Shown piece by piece: positions 27,621-35,037 of a DNA stretch of 40,417 nt (its first letter is position 1; each line of letters begins with the position of its first letter). Both the position numbers and the translations under genes were made by a program. The notes under the pieces are model-generated. The model had not been told where the DNA came from. It did not search any database and was given only the letters and a program-made list of their open reading frames with translations. The stretch is from Oscillatoriales cyanobacterium (GTDB lineage: Bacteria > Cyanobacteriota > Cyanobacteriia > Cyanobacteriales > Microcoleaceae). The stretch lies in assembly GCA_004294385.1 (NCBI GenBank), contig REAP01000022.1, positions 1 through 40,417 on the forward strand, in the 5' to 3' direction.

Positions 27621-28698
27621 GATTCAGGATATTAATTGCGGCATTATGATCTCTGTCCATCTCACACCCACACTGACAAATGTGGGTGCGACTGGATAGA
27701 GATTTTTTAACAACTTCCCCGCAATTACTGCATTCTTGACTCGTGTATGCAGGATTTACCGCGATGGTAATCCGACCAAACACTTTCCCAAAGTATTCTA
27801 AGAACACTCTGAACTGATACCAAGAAGCATCGCTGATTGACTTAGCCAGACAATGATTTTTAACCAGGTTAGACACTCTCAAATCTTCATAAACTACTAC
27901 GTCGTTTGACGTGATTACGCACCTTGCCAATTTGATAGCATGGTCTTTACGCTGTCTACTTATTTTGAGATGTCGCTTACCTAAAATCACTCTAGCTTTG
28001 CGGCGATTTGACCCACCTTTAACCTTCCGACTTACAAGACGCCCGGCCCCTTTTAATCGTGCTTCACCTCTACGCAGAAATCTAGGATTAGGAGCCATGA
28101 AGCCATTTGAATCAGTGTAAAACTCTTTTAGCCCGACATCTAATCCAATTGTTTTACCTGTCATTGGAGCGGTTTCTAATCGGTCTGCTTGAATACAAAA
28201 CTGGACATAATATCCATCTGCTCGTTTAACCAACCGTACTCGCTTAATTTGGTCTGGCTGATAGAAATTCAGATCGCGAGTCCCTTTTAACTTCAGCCTA
28301 CCAATCCCACACTTGTCTGTAAAGGTGATTGATTTTCTATCGAATGAAAGCTTCCAAGAATTAGTTTTGTACTCAACAGAACGACAGTCTTTCTGGAATT
28401 TAGGAAACCCAACTCTTTTACCTTTGATGCCTTTTTTAATATTATCGTAAAAGCGGGAAATACTAGCCCATGCTCTTTCTGCACTAGCCTGCCTGGCCAT
28501 CGCGCCTAGTTTATTTGCAAAGTCAAATTCAGACGCCCAAATCGCACAATACTTAGAAAGATCGAGCCAAGATTTAGCACCACCGTCCATCCAGAGGCGA
28601 ATCGATTTGTTGCGAATGAATTGACAAATTCTAATCGCTTCATCGATCGCCTGAAACTGGTCTGGTTTTGCGTAAGCCTTGAATTCGAGCGTGACCAT
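27562..28698 (-). CDS. tnpB: TnpB, RNA-guided nuclease of IS200/IS605 type
   Basis: The 378-residue protein has an intact RuvC-like active site: Asp about 187 (GLDVGLKEF), Glu about 271 (VVYEDLRVSNL) and Asp about 350 (MDRDHNAAINIL). It also has a zinc ribbon, CSNCG...CQCG. AGGAGGAAG lies a few bases before the ATG at 28698. The frame ends VNA-TAG, but the next in-frame codons read GDWISGSGAAMFLI before a second stop. Family members usually continue NA(x)GD..., so a nonsense change may have removed about 15 C-terminal residues. Those residues lie outside the catalytic core, so activity may survive. Confidence 0.93.
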   Translation of the reverse strand: MVTLEFKAYAKPDQFQAIDEAIRICQFIRNKSIRLWMDGGAKSWLDLSKYCAIWASEFDFANKLGAMARQASAERAWASISRFYDNIKKGIKGKRVGFPKFQKDCRSVEYKTNSWKLSFDRKSITFTDKCGIGRLKLKGTRDLNFYQPDQIKRVRLVKRADGYYVQFCIQADRLETAPMTGKTIGLDVGLKEFYTDSNGFMAPNPRFLRRGEARLKGAGRLVSRKVKGGSNRRKARVILGKRHLKISRQRKDHAIKLARCVITSNDVVVYEDLRVSNLVKNHCLAKSISDASWYQFRVFLEYFGKVFGRITIAVNPAYTSQECSNCGEVVKKSLSSRTHICQCGCEMDRDHNAAINILNRGIGTTGHVGTSVFDTVNA

Positions 28699-28714
28699 TT
28701 TAACTTCCTCCTGC

Positions 28715-28741
28715 TCCTATGATATCATGGTTATCATAGGA
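28715..28741. repeat. Left-end hairpin of the TnpB element
   Basis: TCCTATGATA at 28715-28724 and TATCATAGGA at 28732-28741 form a perfect 10-bp stem with a 7-nt loop. It lies directly upstream of the tnpB ribosome site. IS200/IS605 transposases recognise subterminal hairpins of this kind. Confidence 0.85.
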
Positions 28742-28750
28742 ATTGTTGAA

Positions 28751-29019
28751 TTTATCTAAGAACATGGAGAAAGTCTCCCTAGAAGGGGGAGGCTCTAACC
28801 CCAATTTTTCGGTAGCTGAGGATTTCTGTATCTAACTTGTTTTATATCAGTCTGCTCTGGCAGCTTGAAGCTGGCTCGAAGTCCGTAAGTTCGATGCCAG
28901 TAGCTGATTTGAGGCGACTAACGCTGATTTTAAGGCTTAAGCTTAATTGCAGAAATCAGGCTGGGGATCTTTGAACTACGACGAAAGGATTACAGATTAA
29001 TTATCCCTCTGCTACAAGG
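28751..29019. other. Intergenic region between the IS and kaiA control region
   Basis: It contains small complementary words (GGAGA...TCTCC and GGGGGAGG near 28768-28800) that may still belong to the IS end. The following 200 bp have no open frame or repeat I can identify. The kaiA promoter may extend into this part. Confidence 0.4.
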
Positions 29020-29063
29020 TTGTAACCAATTTTGCGGTTAAGATTGGTTACAATAAATGTAAC
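29020..29063 (+). promoter_or_regulatory. Cluster of TTGTAAC half-sites upstream of kaiA
   Basis: TTGTAACCAAT at 29020-29030 is mirrored exactly by ATTGGTTACAA at 29043-29053. The latter overlaps a second inverted pair, GTTACA (29047-29052) and TGTAAC (29058-29063). Three TGTAAC half-sites thus lie 45-90 bp before the presumed kaiA start. This looks like an operator for a dimeric transcription factor; the factor is unknown. Confidence 0.55.
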
Positions 29064-29107
29064 AATGATTGTTAAAATATTAAGTGTTTGTAAAGGAGAT
29101 ATCAACT

Positions 29108-30091
29108 CTGAACGATCCACCATTTTCGAGCCACTTAGGTGTTTCACCTACAACTTTGCTTCCCCAACTGTCTGTATGTATGTTTGTCAAGTCTGAGAAA
29201 CTCGCAGCCTCTGCGATCAATCTTTTGGGGGGCGGACGCTATACTTTAATGCAGGTTAGGTCGGCGATCGAGTTTTTTGGGTACCTGAAGGACAATTACC
29301 ACCTCGACTGTTTGGTTTTTGAAGTAGATGGGGATCTGCGATCGCTCACTGGTAAACTGCAAGAACGATCGATCTTTTTGCCTGCTGTGATTTTTTCCAC
29401 AAAGCCCGGAGAAGACGAGAGACAGGAACTGCCATCTGAAGATGATTACTATTCCTTGGTAAGTCGCCAGGATCTGAATCAAGAGCAAAGTTGCTCTTTT
29501 TTTTACCACCCTGCTGAGGTGCAACTGCCCATTGCTCGATCGGGCGAAATTGTTGCTAGTATCGATCGGGCGATTGCCCAATTTCTGAAACTTTCGACTC
29601 CGGTTCCTTTCGATGACCAATCCGCCAACCTTGGTGCGACGGCGCAATTAACTGCTCAAAGTTTGCTCCAGCGACAGCAGCGCCGACTTGCTGAAAAATT
29701 ACGGGAGCGATTAGGATACTTGGGCGTGTATTATAAAAGAAATTCCCAGAATTTTTTGCGAAATCTTTCTCCCCAAGAGAAGCTAAAATTTTTAGAGCAA
29801 TTAAAGTTAAATTATCGACAGATTGTTTTGAGTTACTTTTCTGAAGATACTGCGGTGAATAATCAAATAGATGAATTTGTGAATGTAGCTTTTTTTGCCG
29901 ATGTTCCAGTGACCCAAGTTGTGGAAATTCACATGGAATTGATGGACGACTTCGCCAAACAACTCAAATTAGAAGGGCGCAGCGAAGAAATATTGCTGGA
30001 TTACCGCTTGACTCTGATCGACGCGATCGCTCATTTGTGCGAGATGTACAGGCGATCGATTCCCAAAGAGACATCCGAGGGTAGAAAGTAA
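29108..30091 (+). CDS. kaiA: Circadian clock protein KaiA
   Basis: The C-terminal half carries the KaiA signature: ERLGYLGVYYKRNSQNFLRNL, IVLSYFSEDTAVNNQIDEFVN and VAFFADVPVTQVVEIHMELMDDF...LDYRLTLIDAIAHLCEMYRRSIP. The N-terminal half is the pseudo-receiver (LPQLSVCMFVKSEK...). KaiA binds the KaiC tail and stimulates KaiC autophosphorylation. Start choice is awkward. AAAGGAG at 29092-29098 sits 9 bp before an in-frame CTG at 29108, whereas the upstream GTG (29084) overlaps that site. TTG 29156 and ATG 29180 are later options, and 29180 would cut the first strand. From 29108 the length is 327 residues, long compared with the roughly 284 of Synechococcus elongatus. Confidence 0.95.
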   Translation: MNDPPFSSHLGVSPTTLLPQLSVCMFVKSEKLAASAINLLGGGRYTLMQVRSAIEFFGYLKDNYHLDCLVFEVDGDLRSLTGKLQERSIFLPAVIFSTKPGEDERQELPSEDDYYSLVSRQDLNQEQSCSFFYHPAEVQLPIARSGEIVASIDRAIAQFLKLSTPVPFDDQSANLGATAQLTAQSLLQRQQRRLAEKLRERLGYLGVYYKRNSQNFLRNLSPQEKLKFLEQLKLNYRQIVLSYFSEDTAVNNQIDEFVNVAFFADVPVTQVVEIHMELMDDFAKQLKLEGRSEEILLDYRLTLIDAIAHLCEMYRRSIPKETSEGRK

Positions 30092-30196
30092 AATTAGCCG
30101 AAAATTATTATAAAATACCAAAGAAAAGGGGATTTAAGACAAATAACAACTACAACTAAAATCAGACAACTAACACTCAACGTTTAACAAAAGTTC

Positions 30197-30511
30197 ATGA
30201 GTCCTCTGAAGAAAACCTACGTTCTGAAGCTTTACGTTGCGGGGAATACTCCCAACTCAGTGCGAGCCTTGAAGACCCTTAAGGATATCCTCGAACAAGA
30301 GTTCCAAGGAGTCTACGCGCTGAAAGTGATAGATGTCCTCAAAAATCCTCAACTGGCAGAAGAGGATAAAATTTTGGCAACCCCTACCCTGGCTAAAATC
30401 CTGCCACCTCCGGTGCGAAAAATTATTGGTGATTTGTCCGATCGGGAAAAAGTTCTGATAGGATTAGATTTACTCTATGAAGAACTTCGCGAAGAAGACA
30501 TGAATTCATAA
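30197..30511 (+). CDS. kaiB: Circadian clock protein KaiB
   Basis: The 104-residue protein has the thioredoxin-like fold-switching KaiB sequence: [49 protein letters not shown] and [21 protein letters not shown]. In its rare fold KaiB binds phosphorylated KaiC, sequesters KaiA and releases SasA to reset the cycle. It lies 105 bp after kaiA and 129 bp before kaiC. The kaiA-kaiB gap is where a separate kaiBC promoter lies in Synechococcus; here I cannot see unambiguous promoter boxes. Confidence 0.97.
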   Translation: MSPLKKTYVLKLYVAGNTPNSVRALKTLKDILEQEFQGVYALKVIDVLKNPQLAEEDKILATPTLAKILPPPVRKIIGDLSDREKVLIGLDLLYEELREEDMNS

Positions 30512-30640
30512 GATGGCAGTCATTAGCCAGCAGTCATTAGTTATTGAGCGCTAGCACAAGCCAAAGACTGAGTACAAATGCTAAGGATCTGCGGTTAATG
30601 ACTGAAAATTTAAAAAAACTGAGAATTGATAAAAATCCAC

Positions 30641-32203
30641 ATGAATGAAATTAGTCAAACGGTGCAACCAGAAGGATTGGTAACGACTGGAGTTCAGAAA
30701 ATCCGCACAATGATTGAAGGCTTCGATGACATTAGTCACGGCGGAATGCCGATCGGCAGAACCACCCTAGTCAGTGGCACATCGGGAACGGGAAAAACCC
30801 TATTTGCTGTACAATTTCTTTACAACGGAATCACCAATTTTGACGAAGCCGGAGTTTTTGTGACTTTTGAAGAATCTCCCACAGACATTATTAAAAATGC
30901 CTACAGTTTTGGCTGGGATTTGACAAAGTTTATCGATGAAGGCAAGCTATTTATTTTAGACGCTTCTCCCGATCCTGAAGGTCAAGATATCGTGGGGAAT
31001 TTTGATTTATCTGCCTTAATAGAACGAATTCAATATGCAATTCGCAAGTACAAAGCTAAGCGGGTTTCTATTGACTCGGTGACGGCTGTATTTCAGCAGT
31101 ACGATGCTGCATCGGTGGTACGACGAGAGATTTTTCGTTTAGTGGCGCGCCTCAAACAAGTAGGGGCAACTACAGTTATGACTACCGAACGGGTGGAAGA
31201 ATACGGCCCGGTAGCCCGGTTTGGAGTGGAGGAATTTGTGTCGGACAACGTGGTGATTGTTCGCAACGTTTTGGAAGGAGAACGCCGCCGCCGCACAATG
31301 GAAATTTTAAAGTTGCGGGGGACAACTCACATGAAGGGTGAGTATCCTTTTACGATTACTAATGACGGAATCAATATTTTTCCTTTGGGGGCGATGCGAT
31401 TGACTCAAAAATCTTCCAATATTCGGGTTTCTTCCGGGGACAAAACTCTCGATGAAATGTGCGGTGGCGGTTTCTTTAAGGACTCGATTATTTTGGCTAC
31501 GGGTGCGACGGGAACTGGCAAAACGTTGTTGGTCAGCAAGTTTTTGGAGAATGCTTGCAAAAATGGCGATCGGGCCCTGCTATTTGCCTATGAAGAGTCG
31601 CGCGCCCAGTTGTTTCGCAATGCTTATTCTTGGGGCATTGATTTTGAGGAGATGGAACATAAAGGTTTGTTAAAAATTCTGTGTAATTACCCGGAATCTG
31701 CTGGTTTGGAAGACCATTTGCAAAACATCAAATCAGAAATTGCTGATTTTAAACCGTCTCGAATTGCGATCGATTCCCTGTCAGCTTTAGAACGGGGAGT
31801 TAGCAATAATTCATTCCGGCAATTTGTGATCGGGATGACAGCTTTCGCAAAGCAGGAGGAAATTACAGGCTTTTTTACGAATACCAGTGACCAATTTATG
31901 GGTTCTAATTCGATTACGGATTCCCATATTTCTACGATTACTGACACGATAATCATGCTTCAGTACGTGGAAATCCGAGGGGAAATGTCGCGGGCAATTA
32001 ATGTGTTTAAGATGCGTGGTTCGTGGCACGACAAGGGAATTCGCGAATACACTATTACTGATCATGGGCCAGTAATTCGGGATTCTTTCCGCAGTTACGA
32101 ACGGATTATCAGCGGTTCTCCGACTCGGATTGCAATTAATGAGAAGAGCGAATTATCGCGGATTCTTCAGGGTGTGCAAGGTCAAGATAATGATGATATT
32201 TGA
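30641..32203 (+). CDS. kaiC: Circadian clock ATPase/kinase KaiC
   Basis: The protein has 520 residues from ATG 30641; an in-frame TTG at 30626 would add five residues. Numbering from this ATG matches Synechococcus elongatus KaiC exactly: CI Walker A GTSGTGKT (Lys52), catalytic Glu77-Glu78 in TFEESP, and CII Walker A GATGTGKT. The phosphorylation loop ITDSHIST gives Thr426, Ser431 and Thr432. Both RecA-like domains are intact. The hexamer alternates kinase and phosphatase activity over about 24 h under control of KaiA and KaiB, and drives output through SasA/RpaA. No defect is visible. Confidence 0.98.
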   Translation: MNEISQTVQPEGLVTTGVQKIRTMIEGFDDISHGGMPIGRTTLVSGTSGTGKTLFAVQFLYNGITNFDEAGVFVTFEESPTDIIKNAYSFGWDLTKFIDEGKLFILDASPDPEGQDIVGNFDLSALIERIQYAIRKYKAKRVSIDSVTAVFQQYDAASVVRREIFRLVARLKQVGATTVMTTERVEEYGPVARFGVEEFVSDNVVIVRNVLEGERRRRTMEILKLRGTTHMKGEYPFTITNDGINIFPLGAMRLTQKSSNIRVSSGDKTLDEMCGGGFFKDSIILATGATGTGKTLLVSKFLENACKNGDRALLFAYEESRAQLFRNAYSWGIDFEEMEHKGLLKILCNYPESAGLEDHLQNIKSEIADFKPSRIAIDSLSALERGVSNNSFRQFVIGMTAFAKQEEITGFFTNTSDQFMGSNSITDSHISTITDTIIMLQYVEIRGEMSRAINVFKMRGSWHDKGIREYTITDHGPVIRDSFRSYERIISGSPTRIAINEKSELSRILQGVQGQDNDDI

Positions 32204-32315
32204 CTGTCACCGAGAAACTGGGTCTAAAATCCGGTAAGCGAAAGATGAGCGGAAAACAAAAATCTTGGTGAGACAATAAACCTGAAACTATTGACTCGCA
32301 AAGCATGGAGTAGGA

Positions 32316-32389
<74 letters not shown>

Positions 32390-32562
32390 GTATCTAAACT
32401 ACTATAACATACCGGACTTATTTTGGCAACACTTTTCAAAATTTAGTGCGATCGCCCCGCTGACTAGAATATCGGATTCTGGTTCAGAGTCTGATAGCCG
32501 AATGGGCCCAAGGTTTTCAGAAGTGCGATCCTCGAAGAGGGCTGCGCTAACGGGCAAACACC

Positions 32563-33135
32563 TCATTTCTGCAATCGATAATGAAGCAACAGGAAACCAT
32601 TACTATAGATTTTGCGATCGGTAAGTTCCAGATTTGTCGGCTCTATCGCCCTCGAAAACACAGGAATTCCCGATCCAATGACTACCGGATTCAACTTCAG
32701 AATCATCTCATCAATCTCGCAAACAACAGTTGCAGCTAAATCGCCACCACCGCACAACCAGATATCCTTTCCCGCTTCCTGCTTCAACTCCCTAACCAAT
32801 CCCACAGCATCGTCCGAAACAAGTTGAACATTCTGATCAGGACTTGCTTTCAAAGTACGCGAAAATACATACTGCTTCAGAGTAGGATAAGGATTAGTCA
32901 CACCAACATTTAGCCCTATTTCATAGGTTTTGCGTCCCATCAAAACAGCATCAAACTGCTTGTTTTCTGGACGAATCCCTAAAGCCTTTTGAACATGAGC
33001 CGTCCAAGTCTCAGGAAAAAACTCGAACAAATCAGCAAAATGCTCTCCTGACATCGGAAAACAATCAAACGAGCCATCTTCGCGAGCGATAAAACCGTCA
33101 ACTGTGCAAGCAACATAATATTTTAGTTTTCGCAT
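32563..33135 (-). CDS. RibD-C/dihydrofolate reductase-like protein
   Basis: The 190-residue protein begins MRKLKYYVACTVDGFIAREDGSFDCF and has VLMGRKTYEIG and DIWLCGGGDLAATVV. These are the NADPH-binding and active-site motifs of the RibD C-terminal/DHFR-like superfamily (YyaP/YwjB type). A reductase with unknown substrate is likely. The gene's first codons coincide with the left edge of the prophage-like block: CGCATATTTAAC at 33131-33142 spans its start codon. The winged-helix gene upstream ends only 2 bp before it. Confidence 0.82.
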   Translation of the reverse strand: MRKLKYYVACTVDGFIAREDGSFDCFPMSGEHFADLFEFFPETWTAHVQKALGIRPENKQFDAVLMGRKTYEIGLNVGVTNPYPTLKQYVFSRTLKASPDQNVQLVSDDAVGLVRELKQEAGKDIWLCGGGDLAATVVCEIDEMILKLNPVVIGSGIPVFSRAIEPTNLELTDRKIYSNGFLLLHYRLQK

Positions 33136-33142
33136 ATTTAAC
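33131..33142. repeat. Candidate left attachment core
   Basis: CGCATATTTAAC matches 40291-40302 at 11 of 12 positions. It lies between the host reductase start codon and the first phage-like gene. It contains CGCATA and TTTAAC words reminiscent of dif arms, but the full 28-bp dif layout is not evident. Confidence 0.35.
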
Positions 33143-33368
33143 CTTTACAGCGGTTACCGCTTTTATGAGGTATTGAATAAAGCTTATTTGTTTCATTCCA
33201 ATCAATTTCTATGAAATTTTTTCCTTTTAACTTGTTTAGTCGTCGATAGATACCGGTTATGCAGCAGCTAATTTCTAAAAAGTTTAATTTTTCATAAAGT
33301 TTTCGTATTTTTACTTTGGCTTCTGATTTGTTTAGAATTTCAAGTAAAAGTATATCAATTACAGTCAT
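33138..33368 (-). CDS. Winged-helix transcription factor, probable phage repressor
   Basis: The 76-residue AT-rich product reads as a winged helix. A first helix (VIDILLLEILNKSE) is followed by KVKIRKLYEKLNFL, a recognition helix (CCITGIYRRLNKLKGKNFI) and a wing (IEIDWNETNKLYSIP). PadR/MarR-like proteins and inovirus regulators are of this size. It is the only minus-strand gene of the block and diverges from the phage operon. A good promoter lies 20 bp before its start, overlapped by a palindrome. A lysogeny-repressor role is inferred from this layout. ATG 33368 has only a weak ribosome site. Confidence 0.6.
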   Translation of the reverse strand: MTVIDILLLEILNKSEAKVKIRKLYEKLNFLEISCCITGIYRRLNKLKGKNFIEIDWNETNKLYSIPHKSGNRCKG

Positions 33369-33394
33369 CGGCTTTCTTTGTAGATATTACTGAA

Positions 33395-33423
33395 ATTTTA
33401 TATAATAAATTATTAAAAAGCAA
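33395..33423 (-). promoter_or_regulatory. Promoter of the winged-helix gene
   Basis: On the minus strand TTGCTT (plus 33418-33423) is followed after exactly 17 bases by TAAAAT (plus 33395-33400). The predicted start would leave a leader of about 20 nt before ATG 33368. Confidence 0.5.
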
Positions 33424-33429
33424 TGCTTT
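33417..33429. promoter_or_regulatory. Palindrome overlapping the -35, candidate operator
   Basis: AAAGCA, one A, TGCTTT forms a 13-bp palindrome that covers the -35 box of the winged-helix gene. It lies in the 147-bp divergent region before the phage operon, a natural place for autoregulation. Confidence 0.4.
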
Positions 33430-33515
33430 GCAAAAAAGATACGTATATTTACTGTTTCCAGATGCGTCGTATTGATTTAATTTAGATTTATTACTTTGAA
33501 GCAAATTGCAAATCA

Positions 33516-33698
33516 ATGATTGACTTAATTTTGCTAGCTTCGATTGCAACTAGGACTCCTGTTCCTACTCCTGCTCCTACTCCTGTTGCGACTCCTGTTA
33601 CAACTCCTACCCCTAAGCCTAGTTATGTGACTCCTCCTGTTCCTACTGAATCTTGGTCTGACAAAATGTGGAAACGATATAAGGAGAATTCTAAATAA
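33516..33698 (+). CDS. Small Pro/Thr-rich phage protein
   Basis: The 60-residue protein has a hydrophobic start (MIDLILLASIA), about 22 residues of alternating Thr-Pro/Ala-Pro/Val (TPVPTPAPTPVATPVTTP) and a charged end (SDKMWKRYKENSK). There is no strong ribosome site before ATG 33516. The next gene follows its stop codon without a gap. The function is unknown; such Pro/Thr stretches act as extended linkers in surface proteins, including minor coat proteins of filamentous phages. Confidence 0.55.
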   Translation: MIDLILLASIATRTPVPTPAPTPVATPVTTPTPKPSYVTPPVPTESWSDKMWKRYKENSK

Positions 33699-34283
33699 AT
33701 GGCTCCTACTAAAGAAGGCCGTGATTTTATTACTTCTCTCGTAAAACTTGCCGATACAGCGCCTGAGACTTCTGTTCGTCAGGGTATGAAGACCACTAAC
33801 GTTCCTGGGTACCCTCTTACTTTAGCTTGGGGGCGCTGGGGCGGTTCTGAGTTAAATGCTTCTGGCAATAATAAAGCATTTCTTTTTTTACCCTATTTGC
33901 AGACTGGTCAAATGCCTTTATTTAAGTACAATGGCGCTAGTTCGATTGAGACTCCTCTTGATATGGTGATGTCCGATGTTCCTAATCCTTACAATTGTAA
34001 GCTTGGTATTACTCCATCTCTCAATATTTCTAAATTGATTGAAGGAGATTATTATAGCTATATTCTTGCTTTAAAGCCTGCTGCTGTAGGGAATGGTAAT
34101 AACTCAACTGCATATTGGGATGGATGGCTTAAATCTGTTGGTGCTAATCCAAGTGAAGTTTTTAAGGACTATTTTGCTTTGTTCAATGTAACTAAAACTC
34201 AATGGTCTAAGGTTAAAATTTCTCGTGATGATAATGATGAGGAATATGAAGGTGATACTTCTGACAGCCCTCAACAACAATAA
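33699..34283 (+). CDS. Phage protein with acidic tail, possible ssDNA-binding protein
   Basis: The 194-residue soluble protein has no membrane segment or signal peptide. AAGGAG at 33681-33686 precedes ATG 33699. The body is rich in aromatic and Gly residues (LAWGRWGG, FLFLPYLQTGQMPLF, YYSYILALKP) and the C-terminus is strongly acidic (RDDNDEEYEGDTSD). A mixed-strand body with an acidic tail is the layout of many ssDNA-binding proteins, and filamentous phages need one (pV in Ff). The assignment is inferred from layout and gene content only; I do not recognise the family. Confidence 0.6.
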   Translation: MAPTKEGRDFITSLVKLADTAPETSVRQGMKTTNVPGYPLTLAWGRWGGSELNASGNNKAFLFLPYLQTGQMPLFKYNGASSIETPLDMVMSDVPNPYNCKLGITPSLNISKLIEGDYYSYILALKPAAVGNGNNSTAYWDGWLKSVGANPSEVFKDYFALFNVTKTQWSKVKISRDDNDEEYEGDTSDSPQQQ

Positions 34284-34284
34284 T

Positions 34285-34392
34285 TTGATTTCATTGATTG
34301 TTCAATTTCTTTGGTCAAACTTGTTTATTTTGCTTACTCAATTTTTCTGTTTAGCGTTAATTCTTCGCATATTTAGACTTTTTATTGATTGA
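34285..34392 (+). CDS. Possible 35-residue hydrophobic peptide
   Basis: A frame starting at TTG 34285, two bases after the previous gene, encodes a hydrophobic helix (LIVQFLWSNLFILLTQFFCL) with a basic end (RIFRLFID). It stops at 34392. Ff phages have pVII and pIX of 33 and 32 residues with similar properties. The TTG start and lack of a ribosome site make it uncertain. Confidence 0.3.
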   Translation: MISLIVQFLWSNLFILLTQFFCLALILRIFRLFID

Positions 34393-34397
34393 GGCTT

Positions 34398-34682
34398 ATG
34401 ATAAATGTCTGTCGATTTAATTGTGGTAATTTTCGCTGTTTGGCCCCATTTTTTATTGTTTTCAGTTGTGGTTTTTGGATACTGGGCAATTCTTTCAGCC
34501 CTGCAATAGCTGTTGATAGAATTACGGGTGCTCAGGCTGTAGAAAATCTTAAAACTTTACTCGGAACACCTGAAGATTTTCAAAGCGATATGAAAAACTC
34601 TACTCAGGATTTTATTGCAGATCATTTTGGCAGTATGGCTATTGCTGCTGCTTTTGGAATAGCAATTAGGATGAGGTCTTAA
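34398..34682 (+). CDS. Small exported membrane protein, coat-protein-like
   Basis: About 94 residues from ATG 34398; a TTG at 34389 is an alternative. A signal-peptide-like segment (LAPFFIVFSCGFWILGNSFS) ends AIA, where cleavage would leave a 56-residue chain. That chain has an acidic amphipathic first half (VDRITGAQAVENLKTLLGTPEDF), a short hydrophobic stretch (GSMAIAAAFGIAI) and a basic end (RMRS). This is the charge pattern of filamentous phage coat proteins. It is followed after 2 bp by another small membrane protein. Whether it is a major or a minor coat subunit cannot be told. Confidence 0.6.
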   Translation: MINVCRFNCGNFRCLAPFFIVFSCGFWILGNSFSPAIAVDRITGAQAVENLKTLLGTPEDFQSDMKNSTQDFIADHFGSMAIAAAFGIAIRMRS

Positions 34683-34684
34683 CA

Positions 34685-34867
34685 ATGTTTGCTTTATTGA
34701 TTTCATTTCAGTTGATGACAGCATCTGGTGCTGCTGAAGCGATGAATTTTATCAAAGAAGATATTAAGCCTGTTATTCAGTTCGCGACGGATTGGGGTGT
34801 TAAGGCTGGTTTGGCTGCTACTTCTACTCATGCGTTTATTGTCCTTTGCAGGAGGTTTTTGGATTGA
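34685..34867 (+). CDS. Small membrane protein of the phage block
   Basis: The 60-residue protein begins MFALLISFQLMTASGAAEA, which could act as a short leader. A charged stretch (MNFIKEDIKPVIQFATDWG), a hydrophobic stretch (AGLAATSTHAFIVL) and a basic end (CRRFLD) follow. The acidic-hydrophobic-basic order again resembles a small virion protein. A GAGG-type ribosome site lies about 8 bases before ATG 34685. The stop codon overlaps the start of the next small gene (TGATG). Confidence 0.55.
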   Translation: MFALLISFQLMTASGAAEAMNFIKEDIKPVIQFATDWGVKAGLAATSTHAFIVLCRRFLD

Positions 34868-34983
34868 TGAAGATTTTTTTTGATTCAGTAGTTGCAACTG
34901 CTGCAAAATACCGTAGGCGATTGAATTTTGAATTAGATATTCTGTATGTGCAGATTATTTTATTAGGACTTAATCGTTATTGA
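34867..34983 (+). CDS. 38-residue peptide of the phage block
   Basis: ATG 34867 overlaps the previous stop by one base, and a full AGGAGG lies at 34850-34855, 11 bases upstream. The product has a basic middle (KYRRRLN) and a hydrophobic C-terminal half (LDILYVQIILLGLNRY). The strong ribosome site argues that it is real. Its size fits the minor coat proteins pVII/pIX. Confidence 0.55.
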   Translation: MKIFFDSVVATAAKYRRRLNFELDILYVQIILLGLNRY

Positions 34984-35037
34984 GGTGCGGTATTTAATCT
35001 AATTCCTCAAAATTTACAACTACTTGGAGATGAATCA

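Larger units (their letters stand above)
27465..28750 (-). mobile_element. IS200/IS605-group element carrying TnpB only
   Basis: The element contains a TnpB gene and no Y1 transposase (tnpA), so it would move only with help. On the minus strand the 3' end reads AAGAATCC, a small hairpin, then GGAGTGTCAA (plus strand 27465-27474), the usual right end of cyanobacterial members. The left end carries the hairpin at 28715-28741. The outer left boundary is uncertain by about 20 bp. It separates the hybrid kinase from kaiA and lies 52 bp from the kinase start codon. Confidence 0.75.

Noticed and set aside
28751..29019. A Y1 transposase (tnpA) partner for TnpB
   Set aside because: No open frame with an HUH motif is present in the element or its flanks.
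33355..33549. 64-codon minus-strand frame in the divergent phage region
   Set aside because: It covers the predicted repressor promoter and the first codons of the phage operon and lacks family features or a ribosome site.
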